A DNA stretch of 64,000 bases from Synechocystis sp. LKSZ1 (GTDB lineage: Bacteria; Cyanobacteriota; Cyanobacteriia; Cyanobacteriales; Microcystaceae): NCBI RefSeq assembly GCF_040436315.1, contig NZ_AP031572.1, positions 2,108,001 to 2,172,000 of the forward strand, in the 5' to 3' direction. Shown here piece after piece: positions 50,394 through 57,593 of the stretch. A program made the translations under genes and the position numbers. The stretch's first letter is position 1. Each line of letters opens with the position of its first letter. The notes under the pieces are model-generated. The model worked only from the letters and a program-made list of their open reading frames with translations, was not told where the DNA came from and did not search any database.

Positions 50394-50791
50394 TTGGAGC
50401 TAATTAGGGTTTGGTGCGCTGGTTTTTCATCTGGAGAATGGTGGTGGGGCGTATGGATTTGTTCCGGGAGGGGCGGCTTAGCGTGGGTATCTAGGTGGAT
50501 CTGAATTTTTGGGCCAGAGCTGGCTAAACGGATAATCATGCCATCAACGACGGGAGCACTGCTAATCGATTGCCCATCAACATAAGTCCCGTTGGCCCCA
50601 ATATTCACGGCTTCCCAACCCTCTTGTCCGTGGCGTAGTTCCAGGTGGTGGCGAGAAACAACGGCACTGTAGAGAATGACGTTATTATCAGTCGCTCGTC
50701 CGATGCGAATGACAGATTCCGTCGAAAAAGTCCAGTTTTGGACAGGAACCGCTTTGCCTGGGAGGAGTAGGGTCAGAGTGATCGCTGACAT
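50390..50791 (-). CDS. FHA-domain protein
   Basis: A 133-residue protein consisting almost entirely of one forkhead-associated domain, which binds phosphothreonine peptides. IRIGRATDNNVIL near residue 28 is the GR-containing first loop, VVSRHHLELRHG near 44 the SxxH motif and IGANGTYVDGQSI near 61 the NGT/NG loop. The C-terminal 30 residues are His/Pro-rich and probably disordered. It has no kinase or membrane part, so it would act as an adaptor. It is convergent with the tlyA-type gene. Confidence 0.9.
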   Translation of the reverse strand: MSAITLTLLLPGKAVPVQNWTFSTESVIRIGRATDNNVILYSAVVSRHHLELRHGQEGWEAVNIGANGTYVDGQSISSAPVVDGMIIRLASSGPKIQIHLDTHAKPPLPEQIHTPHHHSPDEKPAHQTLISSN

Positions 50792-50983
50792 GGGTACGCA
50801 CGCAAGAATATGCCTAAATTATACCGCTCTCCCTTGGATTCCGTTGCAAGGGTCTAGTTTTTCGCAATTCTTCTAACAATAGGCTAAATGGCGGCCTTTT
50901 TTCCTCCAGATTTTTTAAACAAATACCCATTAATATAAGTCATTAACTTTTGTAATTTTTTCCTAAGCTCGCCCTGTTCCCGC

Positions 50984-52924
50984 ATGCATCAGTCGTCCCC
51001 CCCCTCCGCTACTCATCCTGTTTCCCGTCGCACTGCGCTTAAGTTACTGGGCGTGGGAACTGTCGGTGGAGCCCTGGGCTACTCTCGTTTGGCTAAGCCC
51101 CAACCTGCCCGTTATCAACTCGACCGTTTGGCCCTGCCCACTCAACTCAGCCAGCCGAAATCCGTGGTGGTGGTAGGGGCCGGATTAGCGGGTCTTGCCA
51201 GTGCCTACGAGCTAAGCCAACGAGGCTTTCAAGTAACCCTACTGGAAAAATCTCCCAACCTTGGCGGTAAAATTGCGGGTTGGCCAATTCAGGTGGGTGA
51301 AGAAACCTTTCAAATGGAACATGGTTTCCACGGCTTTTTCCCTCAGTACTATAACCTGAAGAGCATTGTCCAGGAACTGTCCATTAGCGAGAATTTCCGT
51401 TCCCTCGACTTCTATTCCCTAGTCTTTCGCGAGGGCTACGCGCCAGAAGTTTTCCGTCCTAGTCATTCCGCCTTTCCCTGGAATATCGTTGACCTGGGTA
51501 TTTCTTCCCCCAACCGCCTACGCTGGGGTATTAATCTCACCAAACTAGCCCATCTCCAGGTGTTTCGAGCCATTACCGGCTTCCAGATTCCCAAAAGCTA
51601 TAACCAATACGATAATATCTCCGTGGCGGACTGGGTCGCCCAGGGATTTCCCCAAGGCCTGTACGACCTCTACTTTCTTCCCTTCGCCAAATCCAGTCTT
51701 AATGCCCCAGACGTTTTAAGCACAGGGGAATTACTACAATTTTTCCATTTCTACTTCTTTGGCAACCCCGAGGGCCTGGCCTTCAACGGCACCAAGGATG
51801 ATATGGTCACCAGCCTGGTGATGCCCATTGTACGGGCCATCGAGGCTAAGGGGGGACGGGTGATTACGGAGGCAACCGTGAGTGAGATGATCTGCCAGGA
51901 CGATCGTATTACCTCCCTCACCTACCAACAGGGCGATGCCATCACTAATGTGCCTTTTTCCGTGACTGAAAATACGTTACTCAGTACAAAAAGCACTACT
52001 TATTATGGTGCAGGAGATCGAGTCTATTTGGCAGAAAGGGACGGCACCGAGGCTCTTTCCCTCACCTGTTCCCACCAGGGTTGTACCGTGGCTAAACAGC
52101 AAGACGGCAAGTTTATTTGCCCCTGCCATGGCGCGGTGTACGATGAGCAGGGCCACGTTCTCCAGGGGCCAGCCAAGCGCAATTTAACGCGCTTCAAAGT
52201 TCAGAAAACCGCAGACCAGAGCGCTGAGTTGGTGGCCCTCCAGGCCAAGACCCCGAGCCAACAGGAAACCCTGACGGCGGATTACTACGTGTTGGCGGCG
52301 GATGTGATTGGCATGAAGCATCTTTTTGAGCGGGTTCAGGGAAACGTTAACCCGGCCCTTGTCCAGCAAATTCAACAATTGGCCCTGGCAGACCCCTTTG
52401 CCGTAGCGCGGTTTTGGTTTGACCGCGATTTTCCCTGGCAACATAGTGATTTTGCCTCCCTATCGGGCTATCGACTAACGGATAGCATTACCCTCTACCA
52501 CCGCATTCAGACCCAATTTATTGACTGGGCCCAACGCACGGGCGGCAGCGTGGTCGAACTCCATGCCTACTGCTACAAGGAAAAGGAATTTCCTACCCAA
52601 GAAGCACTCCTGACCACCTTCGAGCAGGAACTCTACGAAATTGTGCCGGAATTGCACGGGGCCACGGTTTTACACCGGGAATTGGTCAATCAAAAGAATT
52701 TTTCGGGCTTTCCGCCCGCTAGCTATCATAACCGACCCGCCACCGAAACCCCAGTTCAGAATCTTTTCTTCGCGGGGGATTGGGTTAAAATGCCCTTTCC
52801 CTGTGGCCTGATGGAACGGGCGGTGAGTAGTGGTCTATTGGCGGCCAATGGCGTTTGCCATGGGGAAGGCCTGCAACGGCGAGAACTGCTGACGGTAATG
52901 CCAGAAGGGGTTTTGCAAATTTGA
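50984..52924 (+). CDS. Tat-exported FAD oxidoreductase with inserted Rieske domain (CrtU/CruE-like)
   Basis: A 646-residue flavoprotein. Residues 14-23 (SRRTALKLLG) plus a short hydrophobic stretch form a twin-arginine signal. VVVVGAGLAGLASAYELSQRG near 62 is the FAD-binding GxGxxG fold and LLEKSPNLGGKIAGW follows. A Rieske [2Fe-2S] site is inserted near 358-380: CSHQGC and CPCHG supply the Cys-His pairs. The C-terminus (NLFFAGDWVKMPFPCGLMERAVSSG) is the carotenoid desaturase/isomerase type. The best match by eye is the CrtU/CruE group (beta-carotene desaturase/methylase making aromatic carotenoids). A different carotenoid or amine oxidase is possible, and substrate assignment is an inference. 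Confidence 0.82.
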   Translation: MHQSSPPSATHPVSRRTALKLLGVGTVGGALGYSRLAKPQPARYQLDRLALPTQLSQPKSVVVVGAGLAGLASAYELSQRGFQVTLLEKSPNLGGKIAGWPIQVGEETFQMEHGFHGFFPQYYNLKSIVQELSISENFRSLDFYSLVFREGYAPEVFRPSHSAFPWNIVDLGISSPNRLRWGINLTKLAHLQVFRAITGFQIPKSYNQYDNISVADWVAQGFPQGLYDLYFLPFAKSSLNAPDVLSTGELLQFFHFYFFGNPEGLAFNGTKDDMVTSLVMPIVRAIEAKGGRVITEATVSEMICQDDRITSLTYQQGDAITNVPFSVTENTLLSTKSTTYYGAGDRVYLAERDGTEALSLTCSHQGCTVAKQQDGKFICPCHGAVYDEQGHVLQGPAKRNLTRFKVQKTADQSAELVALQAKTPSQQETLTADYYVLAADVIGMKHLFERVQGNVNPALVQQIQQLALADPFAVARFWFDRDFPWQHSDFASLSGYRLTDSITLYHRIQTQFIDWAQRTGGSVVELHAYCYKEKEFPTQEALLTTFEQELYEIVPELHGATVLHRELVNQKNFSGFPPASYHNRPATETPVQNLFFAGDWVKMPFPCGLMERAVSSGLLAANGVCHGEGLQRRELLTVMPEGVLQI

Positions 52925-53008
52925 AGTGTGGCGATGATTACGCAGTTGGGCTGGAGATGAGACTTATGGGGTAGTCTGATTAGGTGGTATTTGTTGCCTA
53001 GTCTGTCT

Positions 53009-54313
53009 ATGTCCCCTGCGCCTACAATCCAACTTCCCACCTTTAGCGATGCGAGTTCTGTTCTGCAACCTTGGGAGGGCCTGGCCCCAACGGAGCGAGA
53101 ATCTCTTCAAGCCGGCCTGGCCGCTGGCGTAATTCCGTATCATTGCTTGGCCCCGGTTAGTGTTGAGGATGCGGCCCAAGTGATTGGCCAGGCTACGGCC
53201 CAGGGCCTGGCCCTATTACCCTGCGGTAATGGCACTAAACTCCAATGGGGAGGCCCGGTACGGTCGGCGGATTGGGTGCTCAGTAGTCGTCAGCTTAATC
53301 GTATTGTGGAATATGCGGCGGCGGATTTGACGGTGACGGCGGAAGCGGGAGTTCGTTTAGCGGATCTCCAGGCCTTTTTGGCCCCCCAGGGCCAGTTTTT
53401 ACCCCTCGATCCCAGTTACGATGATCGGGCTACCCTCGGTGGCATTATGGCCACAGGAGATGCGGGGAGTTGGCGGCAACGCTATGGTGGCGTTAGGGAT
53501 TTGGTGTTGGGATTTTCCTTTTTGCGTTGGGATGGCAAGCTGGCTAAGGCCGGTGGCAAGGTGGTTAAAAATGTCGCTGGCTATGATCTGATGAAACTCT
53601 TCGTTGGCTCCTACGGTACCCTGGGCTTTATTACCCAGATGAGCCTCAGGCTCTATCCCCGGCCCCCCGTCTCCCAAACCCTCCTCTTGACAGCCACGGA
53701 ACAGGGGGCCTTAGCGCGTTTGGCCCAGGCCCTGCTCACCTCGGGCTTGACGCCCACGGCGGCGGATCTGTTGTCTCCCCAGTTAATGCAGGCCCTTGGT
53801 CTAGGAATACATCTGGGCCTACTGGTGCGCTTCCAAAATATTCCCGAAGGGGTGGCGGAACAGAGTGATCGCCTGCAACACCTGGCCCAGGCCCTTGACC
53901 AGGCCCCCCAGATTTGGCAAGGGGAATCGGAACAAGACCTATGGCAACGATTGAAAAGGACAATGACGGTGGCCCCCAGGGCCACGAGCGTCACCTGTAA
54001 AATAGGAGTCATGCCTAGTCAAGCGGTGAACTTTTTACAGCAATTACCCGGTTGGGGCCAAATCCACCTGGGAACCGGCCTGGGGCGCCTCACCTTTGAC
54101 CAAGGGATAGACCCGGCGGCCCTCCAGCGACAGCGGATTTTGTGCCAAAATTATCGCGGCTTTTTAAGTATTTTAGAATCCCCTGCCTCCTACAAAACCC
54201 AGCTTGATCCCTGGGGCTACGACGGCAATGCCCTAGACCTCATGGGCCGTTTGAAGCAACAATTTGATCCCCAGCAATGCTTTAGTCCGGGTCGTTTTGT
54301 CGCCGGGATTTAG
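53009..54313 (+). CDS. glcE: Glycolate oxidase subunit GlcE-like FAD-binding protein
   Basis: A 434-residue PCMH-type FAD-binding protein. LPCGNGTKLQWGG near residue 71 and DPSYDDRATLGGIMATGDAG near 135 bind FAD, and RDLVLGFSFLRWDGKLAKAGGKVVKNVAGYDLMKLFVGS near 165-205 is diagnostic for the GlcE/GlcD group. It is shorter than GlcD and lacks its C-terminal cap, hence GlcE. In glycolate dehydrogenase GlcD, GlcE and GlcF together oxidise photorespiratory glycolate to glyoxylate. ATG 53009 is preferred over TTG 52991. It precedes glcF by about 30 bp. Confidence 0.88.
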   Translation: MSPAPTIQLPTFSDASSVLQPWEGLAPTERESLQAGLAAGVIPYHCLAPVSVEDAAQVIGQATAQGLALLPCGNGTKLQWGGPVRSADWVLSSRQLNRIVEYAAADLTVTAEAGVRLADLQAFLAPQGQFLPLDPSYDDRATLGGIMATGDAGSWRQRYGGVRDLVLGFSFLRWDGKLAKAGGKVVKNVAGYDLMKLFVGSYGTLGFITQMSLRLYPRPPVSQTLLLTATEQGALARLAQALLTSGLTPTAADLLSPQLMQALGLGIHLGLLVRFQNIPEGVAEQSDRLQHLAQALDQAPQIWQGESEQDLWQRLKRTMTVAPRATSVTCKIGVMPSQAVNFLQQLPGWGQIHLGTGLGRLTFDQGIDPAALQRQRILCQNYRGFLSILESPASYKTQLDPWGYDGNALDLMGRLKQQFDPQQCFSPGRFVAGI

Positions 54314-54344
54314 CGTTTTTCCTATCCAACCCTTTACTAAGCTA

Positions 54345-55682
54345 ATGCCCAATTCTGACGCCCCGACCACTGGCTTTGATGCCCATAATCCCCCTGCCCA
54401 GGCGCTGATGGATAGTTGCGTCCACTGCGGTTTTTGTCTATCTACCTGTCCGAGCTATCGGGTAATTGGCAAGGAAATGGATTCGCCCCGGGGCCGGATT
54501 TATTTGATGAATGGCATTACCCAAGGTCAGGCCAGTCTAGATGAAACCACCAGCGCCCATTTTGATACTTGTCTGGGTTGTTTAGCCTGCGTGAGTACCT
54601 GTCCTTCAGGTGTTCAGTACGACCGTCTGTTGGCGGCGACGCGGCCCCAGGTGGAACGCAATGTACCCCGTTCCTGGCGAGACCGCTGGTTTCGAGGCCT
54701 GCTGTTTAATCTGTTTCCCTATCCCCAACGCCTCCGTCTCCTGCTACCGTTTTTCTGGTTGTACCAAACCCTTGGCCTGCAGAAACTCGTTCGAGCCAGT
54801 GGCCTATTGCAACGCTTTTTTCCCCGTCTAGCGGCCATGGAAGCTATTTTGCCCCGCGTCACGCCCCAGTCCTTTCGGGCAGACTATCCTGAAACGATTC
54901 CGCCCCAGGGCCAACAACGCTACCGGGTGGGTTTAATTCTCGGCTGTGTCCAACAACTCTTTTTTGACCCCGTCAATGCGGCCACAGTACGAGTACTAAC
55001 CGCGAATGGCTGTGAAGTGGTCATTCCACCGAACCAAGGCTGTTGTGCGGCCCTACCGGCTCACCAAGGCCAGGAACAACAGGCCCAGGCCCTCGCCTGC
55101 CAAATGATTGATCGGTTTGAAGACAAGGCCCTGGATTACATCATCATCAACGCGGCGGGATGTGGCCATACCCTCAAGGAATACCATCACATTTTGGCCG
55201 ATGATCTTGTCTATGCCGCCAAGGCCCAAGCCTTCGTGGCCAAGGTACGAGACGTTCACGAATTTCTGGCTGAAGTGGGGCTCACAACCCCTTTACATGC
55301 TCTGGCAGAGGAACCTCTACCCCTGGTTTACCAAGATGCCTGCCACCTGCTCCATGGCCAAAAAATCAGCCTGCAACCCCGACAGCTCCTGGGCCAAATT
55401 CCGGGGGTTGTCCTCAAGGAACCCATCGATGCGGCCCTCTGTTGCGGCAGTGCGGGGATCTACAACATGCTCCAGCCGAATGTTGCCGCAGAACTAGGCC
55501 AGCAAAAAGTCCGTAATCTATTACAGACCGGAGCTAAGGTGATTGCTTCCCCTAATCCGGGCTGTTCTCTACAAATTCAGCGTTATTTAACGGCCCAAGG
55601 AGCATCAGTACCCCTTTTGCATCCGATACAATTATTGGATTATGCTATTCGTGGTTTGGTCTTGGCTCAAGGCCCCCACTAG
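54345..55682 (+). CDS. glcF: Glycolate oxidase iron-sulfur subunit GlcF
   Basis: A 445-residue iron-sulfur protein. Two [4Fe-4S] motifs, CVHCGFCLSTCPSY near residue 25 and CLGCLACVSTCPSG near 75, are followed by two CCG domains with ending segments PPNQGCCAAL near 230 and ALCCGSAGIYNM near 364, plus YQDACHLLHGQ. This is the GlcF layout, passing electrons from the flavin subunits to the quinone pool. ATG 54345 is the start; an in-frame TTG at 54264 would overlap glcE by 50 bp. glcD is not adjacent. Confidence 0.92.
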   Translation: MPNSDAPTTGFDAHNPPAQALMDSCVHCGFCLSTCPSYRVIGKEMDSPRGRIYLMNGITQGQASLDETTSAHFDTCLGCLACVSTCPSGVQYDRLLAATRPQVERNVPRSWRDRWFRGLLFNLFPYPQRLRLLLPFFWLYQTLGLQKLVRASGLLQRFFPRLAAMEAILPRVTPQSFRADYPETIPPQGQQRYRVGLILGCVQQLFFDPVNAATVRVLTANGCEVVIPPNQGCCAALPAHQGQEQQAQALACQMIDRFEDKALDYIIINAAGCGHTLKEYHHILADDLVYAAKAQAFVAKVRDVHEFLAEVGLTTPLHALAEEPLPLVYQDACHLLHGQKISLQPRQLLGQIPGVVLKEPIDAALCCGSAGIYNMLQPNVAAELGQQKVRNLLQTGAKVIASPNPGCSLQIQRYLTAQGASVPLLHPIQLLDYAIRGLVLAQGPH

Positions 55683-55750
55683 AGAGCTTTTCGGTTTTTT
55701 AAATGCTAGAGGCCTGAACATCATCTAGACCTTTTACCTACCACCACGCT

Positions 55751-55788
55751 CAAGCGGGTTAGGATAGAGTCATCGTCGGAGTCCAATA
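55751..55788 (+). repeat. Conserved 38-bp leader of tandem copy 1
   Basis: CAAGCGGGTTAGGATAG followed by a block ending CCAATA sits directly before the ATG of copy 1. The same 38-bp block, with four differences, precedes copy 2 (56208-56245) and copy 3 (56714-56751) at the same distance, so each copy carries its own 5' region. TAGGAT could be a -10 element. I see no good -35. Confidence 0.7.
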
Positions 55789-56175
55789 ATGCCAGACTTT
55801 CAGACCTTTATCACTATCCTGACGGCCCTGTTGGTCTTTCTTCTAGGGATTTTCCTGAAATATGATACCCTCTACCTCAGAAACTACCAAATCCACTTCC
55901 CCCAATGGGCCGGCCTCGTCCTCGCCGGGGCTACTTTCTCGCTTGTGGTCTTGGATCAACTCCTACGGGGGTTTGTCCGACTTGAGGAGATACAACGCCG
56001 AGATGAGGAAGAGCAACGAAGAATTAAGCAAGCAGAACGCGAGACTCGCCGAACTCGAATCGAAACTCGATATCGTATTGCAGTTATCCGATACCAACTC
56101 GACCCCAGTGACCTCCACCGACGACAACTAGCCGATTTACTGGCCCTGCTCCAGGAATACCAAGATACGCTCTAG
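55789..56175 (+). CDS. Tandem small membrane protein, copy 1 (frame one)
   Basis: A 128-residue protein of a family I do not recognise. Hydrophobic segments near 5-24 (QTFITILTALLVFLLGIFLK) and 38-58 (WAGLVLAGATFSLVVLDQLL) make a hairpin, and an Arg/Glu-rich tail ends in RRQLADLLALLQEYQDTL. After a G5 tract (55967-55971) a second frame stays open and encodes a coiled coil. Dropping one G would fuse the two helices to it. Whether frame one, the fused frame or both are made is unknown. The 3' end of frame one, beyond the frame-two stop, varies only synonymously between copies 1-3. Confidence 0.6.
   Translation: MPDFQTFITILTALLVFLLGIFLKYDTLYLRNYQIHFPQWAGLVLAGATFSLVVLDQLLRGFVRLEEIQRRDEEEQRRIKQAERETRRTRIETRYRIAVIRYQLDPSDLHRRQLADLLALLQEYQDTL
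55973..56131 (+). other. Second open frame of copy 1 (coiled-coil tail)
   Basis: From the G5 tract the +1 frame reads LSDLRRYNAEMRKSNEE, then LSKQNARLAELESKLDIVL, and ends in a Ser/Thr-rich STDDN tail. Hydrophobic residues recur with 3-4 spacing as in a parallel coiled coil. Fusion to the upstream membrane hairpin by skipping one base would give a protein of about 113 residues. See copy 4 for evidence that this frame has been under selection. Confidence 0.45.
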
Positions 56176-56207
56176 GCCTATCTGTATTTGTCGATTTCTT
56201 CTTTACT

Positions 56208-56245
56208 CAAGCGGGTTAGGATAGGGCCATCGTCGGAATTCAATA
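56208..56245 (+). repeat. Conserved 38-bp leader of tandem copy 2
   Basis: The same block as before copy 1 (CAAGCGGGTTAGGATAG start), 38 bp upstream of the ATG. It marks the unit boundary of the tandem repeat and probably a promoter or leader for each copy. Confidence 0.7.
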
Positions 56246-56686
56246 ATGCCAGACTTTCAGACTTTTATTACTATCCTGACGGCCCTGTTGGTCTTTCTTC
56301 TCGGGATTTTCCTGAAATATGACACCCTCTACCTCAGAAACTACCAAATCCACTTCCCCCAATGGGCCGGCCTCGTCCTCGCCGGGGCTACTTTCTCGCT
56401 TGTGGTCTTGGATCAACTCCTACGGGGGTTTGTCCGACTTGAGGAAATACAATGCCGAGATGAGGAAGCTCGACGAAAAGATGAGGAAGCTCGACGAAGA
56501 GAAGAGGATGCAGTACGAGCAAAGAATGAGCGCCTTGAGACAGCAGAACGCGAGACTCGCCGAACTCGAATCGAAACTCGATATCGTATTGCGCTCCTCC
56601 AATTCCAACTCGACCCCAGCGGCCTCCACCGACGACAATTAGCCGATCTGCTGGCCCTGCTTCAGGAATACCAAGATACGCTTTAG
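56246..56686 (+). CDS. Tandem small membrane protein, copy 2 (frame one)
   Basis: 146 residues, with the same membrane hairpin as copy 1 and an 18-residue longer charged tail. The G5 tract lies at 56424-56428. In frame one the tail reads EEARRKDEEARRREED. In frame two the same bases give MRKLDEK MRKLDEE, two exact heptads (21-nt DNA repeats) with Met and Leu at the a and d positions. An upstream Cys replaces Arg in frame one (IQCRDEE). It is flanked by the conserved 38-bp leader on its 5' side and by the leader of copy 3 on its 3' side. Confidence 0.6.
   Translation: MPDFQTFITILTALLVFLLGIFLKYDTLYLRNYQIHFPQWAGLVLAGATFSLVVLDQLLRGFVRLEEIQCRDEEARRKDEEARRREEDAVRAKNERLETAERETRRTRIETRYRIALLQFQLDPSGLHRRQLADLLALLQEYQDTL
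56430..56642 (+). other. Second open frame of copy 2 (heptad coiled coil)
   Basis: The +1 frame after the G5 tract encodes LSDLRKYNAEMRKLDEKM, further heptads, MSALRQQNARLAELESKLD and a Ser/Asn-rich end STDDN. All codons remain sense although the heptad region has expanded relative to copy 1. Confidence 0.45.
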
Positions 56687-56713
56687 TCCAGCAGGGCCTA
56701 TTTCTTCTTTACT

Positions 56714-56751
56714 CAAGCGGGTTAGGATAGGGCCATCGTCGGAATTCAATA
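56714..56751 (+). repeat. Conserved 38-bp leader of tandem copy 3
   Basis: Identical in sequence to the leader of copy 2 and at the same 38-bp distance to the ATG. Confidence 0.7.
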
Positions 56752-57300
56752 ATGCCAGACTTTCAGACCTTTATTACTATCCTGACGGCCTTACTGGTCT
56801 TTCTTCTCGGGATTTTCCTGAAATATGACACCCTCTACCTCAGAAACTACCAAATCCACTTCCCCCAATGGGCCGGCCTCCTCCTCGCCGGGGCTACTTT
56901 CTCGCTTGTGGTCTTGGATCAACTCCTACGGGGGTTTGTCCGACTTGAGGAGATACAACGCCGAGATGAGGAGACTCAACGAAGAGAGCAGGAAAATCGA
57001 CGAAAGGATGAGGAAGCTCGACGAAGAGAACGAGAAATACTACGAAGAGAGGAGGAAGAGGCTCGACAAAGAGAAGAGGACATTCGACGCCGAGATGAGA
57101 AGGCTAGACGAAGAGAACAGGATGCAATACGAGCAAAGAATGAGCGCCTTGAGACAGCAGAACGCGAGACTCGCCGAACTCGAATCGAAACTCGATATCG
57201 TATTGCAGTTATCCGATACCAACTCGACCCCAGCAACCTCCACCGACGACAACTAGCGGATCTACTGGCCCTGCTCCAGGAATACCAAGATACGCTTTGA
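56752..57300 (+). CDS. Tandem small membrane protein, copy 3 (frame one)
   Basis: 182 residues, the longest copy. Membrane hairpin as in copies 1 and 2 with one Val-to-Leu change, G5 tract at 56930-56934, then about 105 residues that are almost only Arg, Glu, Asp, Gln and Ala, ending in HRRQLADLLALLQEYQDTL. The extra 36 residues relative to copy 2 come from more purine-rich repeat units. In frame two the same region reads as consecutive heptads. This copy ends the array; the next 290 bp are promoter DNA for the PilX-like gene. Confidence 0.6.
   Translation: MPDFQTFITILTALLVFLLGIFLKYDTLYLRNYQIHFPQWAGLLLAGATFSLVVLDQLLRGFVRLEEIQRRDEETQRREQENRRKDEEARRREREILRREEEEARQREEDIRRRDEKARRREQDAIRAKNERLETAERETRRTRIETRYRIAVIRYQLDPSNLHRRQLADLLALLQEYQDTL
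56936..57256 (+). other. Second open frame of copy 3 (long heptad coiled coil)
   Basis: Frame two gives LSDLRRYNAEMRRLNEES, then RKIDER MRKLDEE and related heptads, a Tyr-containing block, MRRLDEENRMQYEQRM, and the common end MSALRQQNARLAELESKLD...STDDN. The frame is open for more than 100 codons and forms a far better coiled coil than frame one. Confidence 0.45.
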
Positions 57301-57593
57301 TGGGCCAACTCAACCGAAATATCCTCCTGCTGTCATTTCTCCAGCAAGTATCAAGCACTCAAAACTTTTAGGGCCAGCCTTGCTTTGTAGCCGTTTTGTC
57401 TTGGGCCAAAACAGTGGCCGACCTCCATGAAAAACAACCCTTTTCCTAATATTTTCCAGGCCTTAAAGCCAGGGCCTGTTCTCATGGTGATCTAGATCAC
57501 AGAGGCTGACGATCCCTGGAAGTTAGAATAGAGGTATTCCCGAAACTGGGTCTAAAATTTTGTTGTTTGAGTGATTTAGGCGGGAGTAAAGTC
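57301..57593 (+). promoter_or_regulatory. Promoter region of the first PilX-like gene with CRP-type site
   Basis: The site GGTGA-TCTAGA-TCACA at 57486-57501 differs by one base from the CRP/SyCRP1 consensus TGTGA-N6-TCACA. TAGAAT at 57524-57529 can serve as -10, placing the site centre about 42 bp upstream of the start, a class II activator position. The block ATTTTCCAGGCCTTAAAGCC just before the site (57451-57470) recurs before the second PilX-like gene. No gene is seen in this stretch. Confidence 0.65.

Noticed and set aside
55862-55966. First part of the second frame in tandem copy 1 (PSTSETTKSTSPNGPASSSP)
   Set aside because: Upstream of the G5 tract the membrane frame is clearly the protein frame. 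The early part of frame two looks like chance and is not counted as coding.
57300-57371. 23-codon frame with ATG overlapping the stop of tandem copy 3
   Set aside because: Too short, with no binding site and no counterpart after copies 1 and 2.
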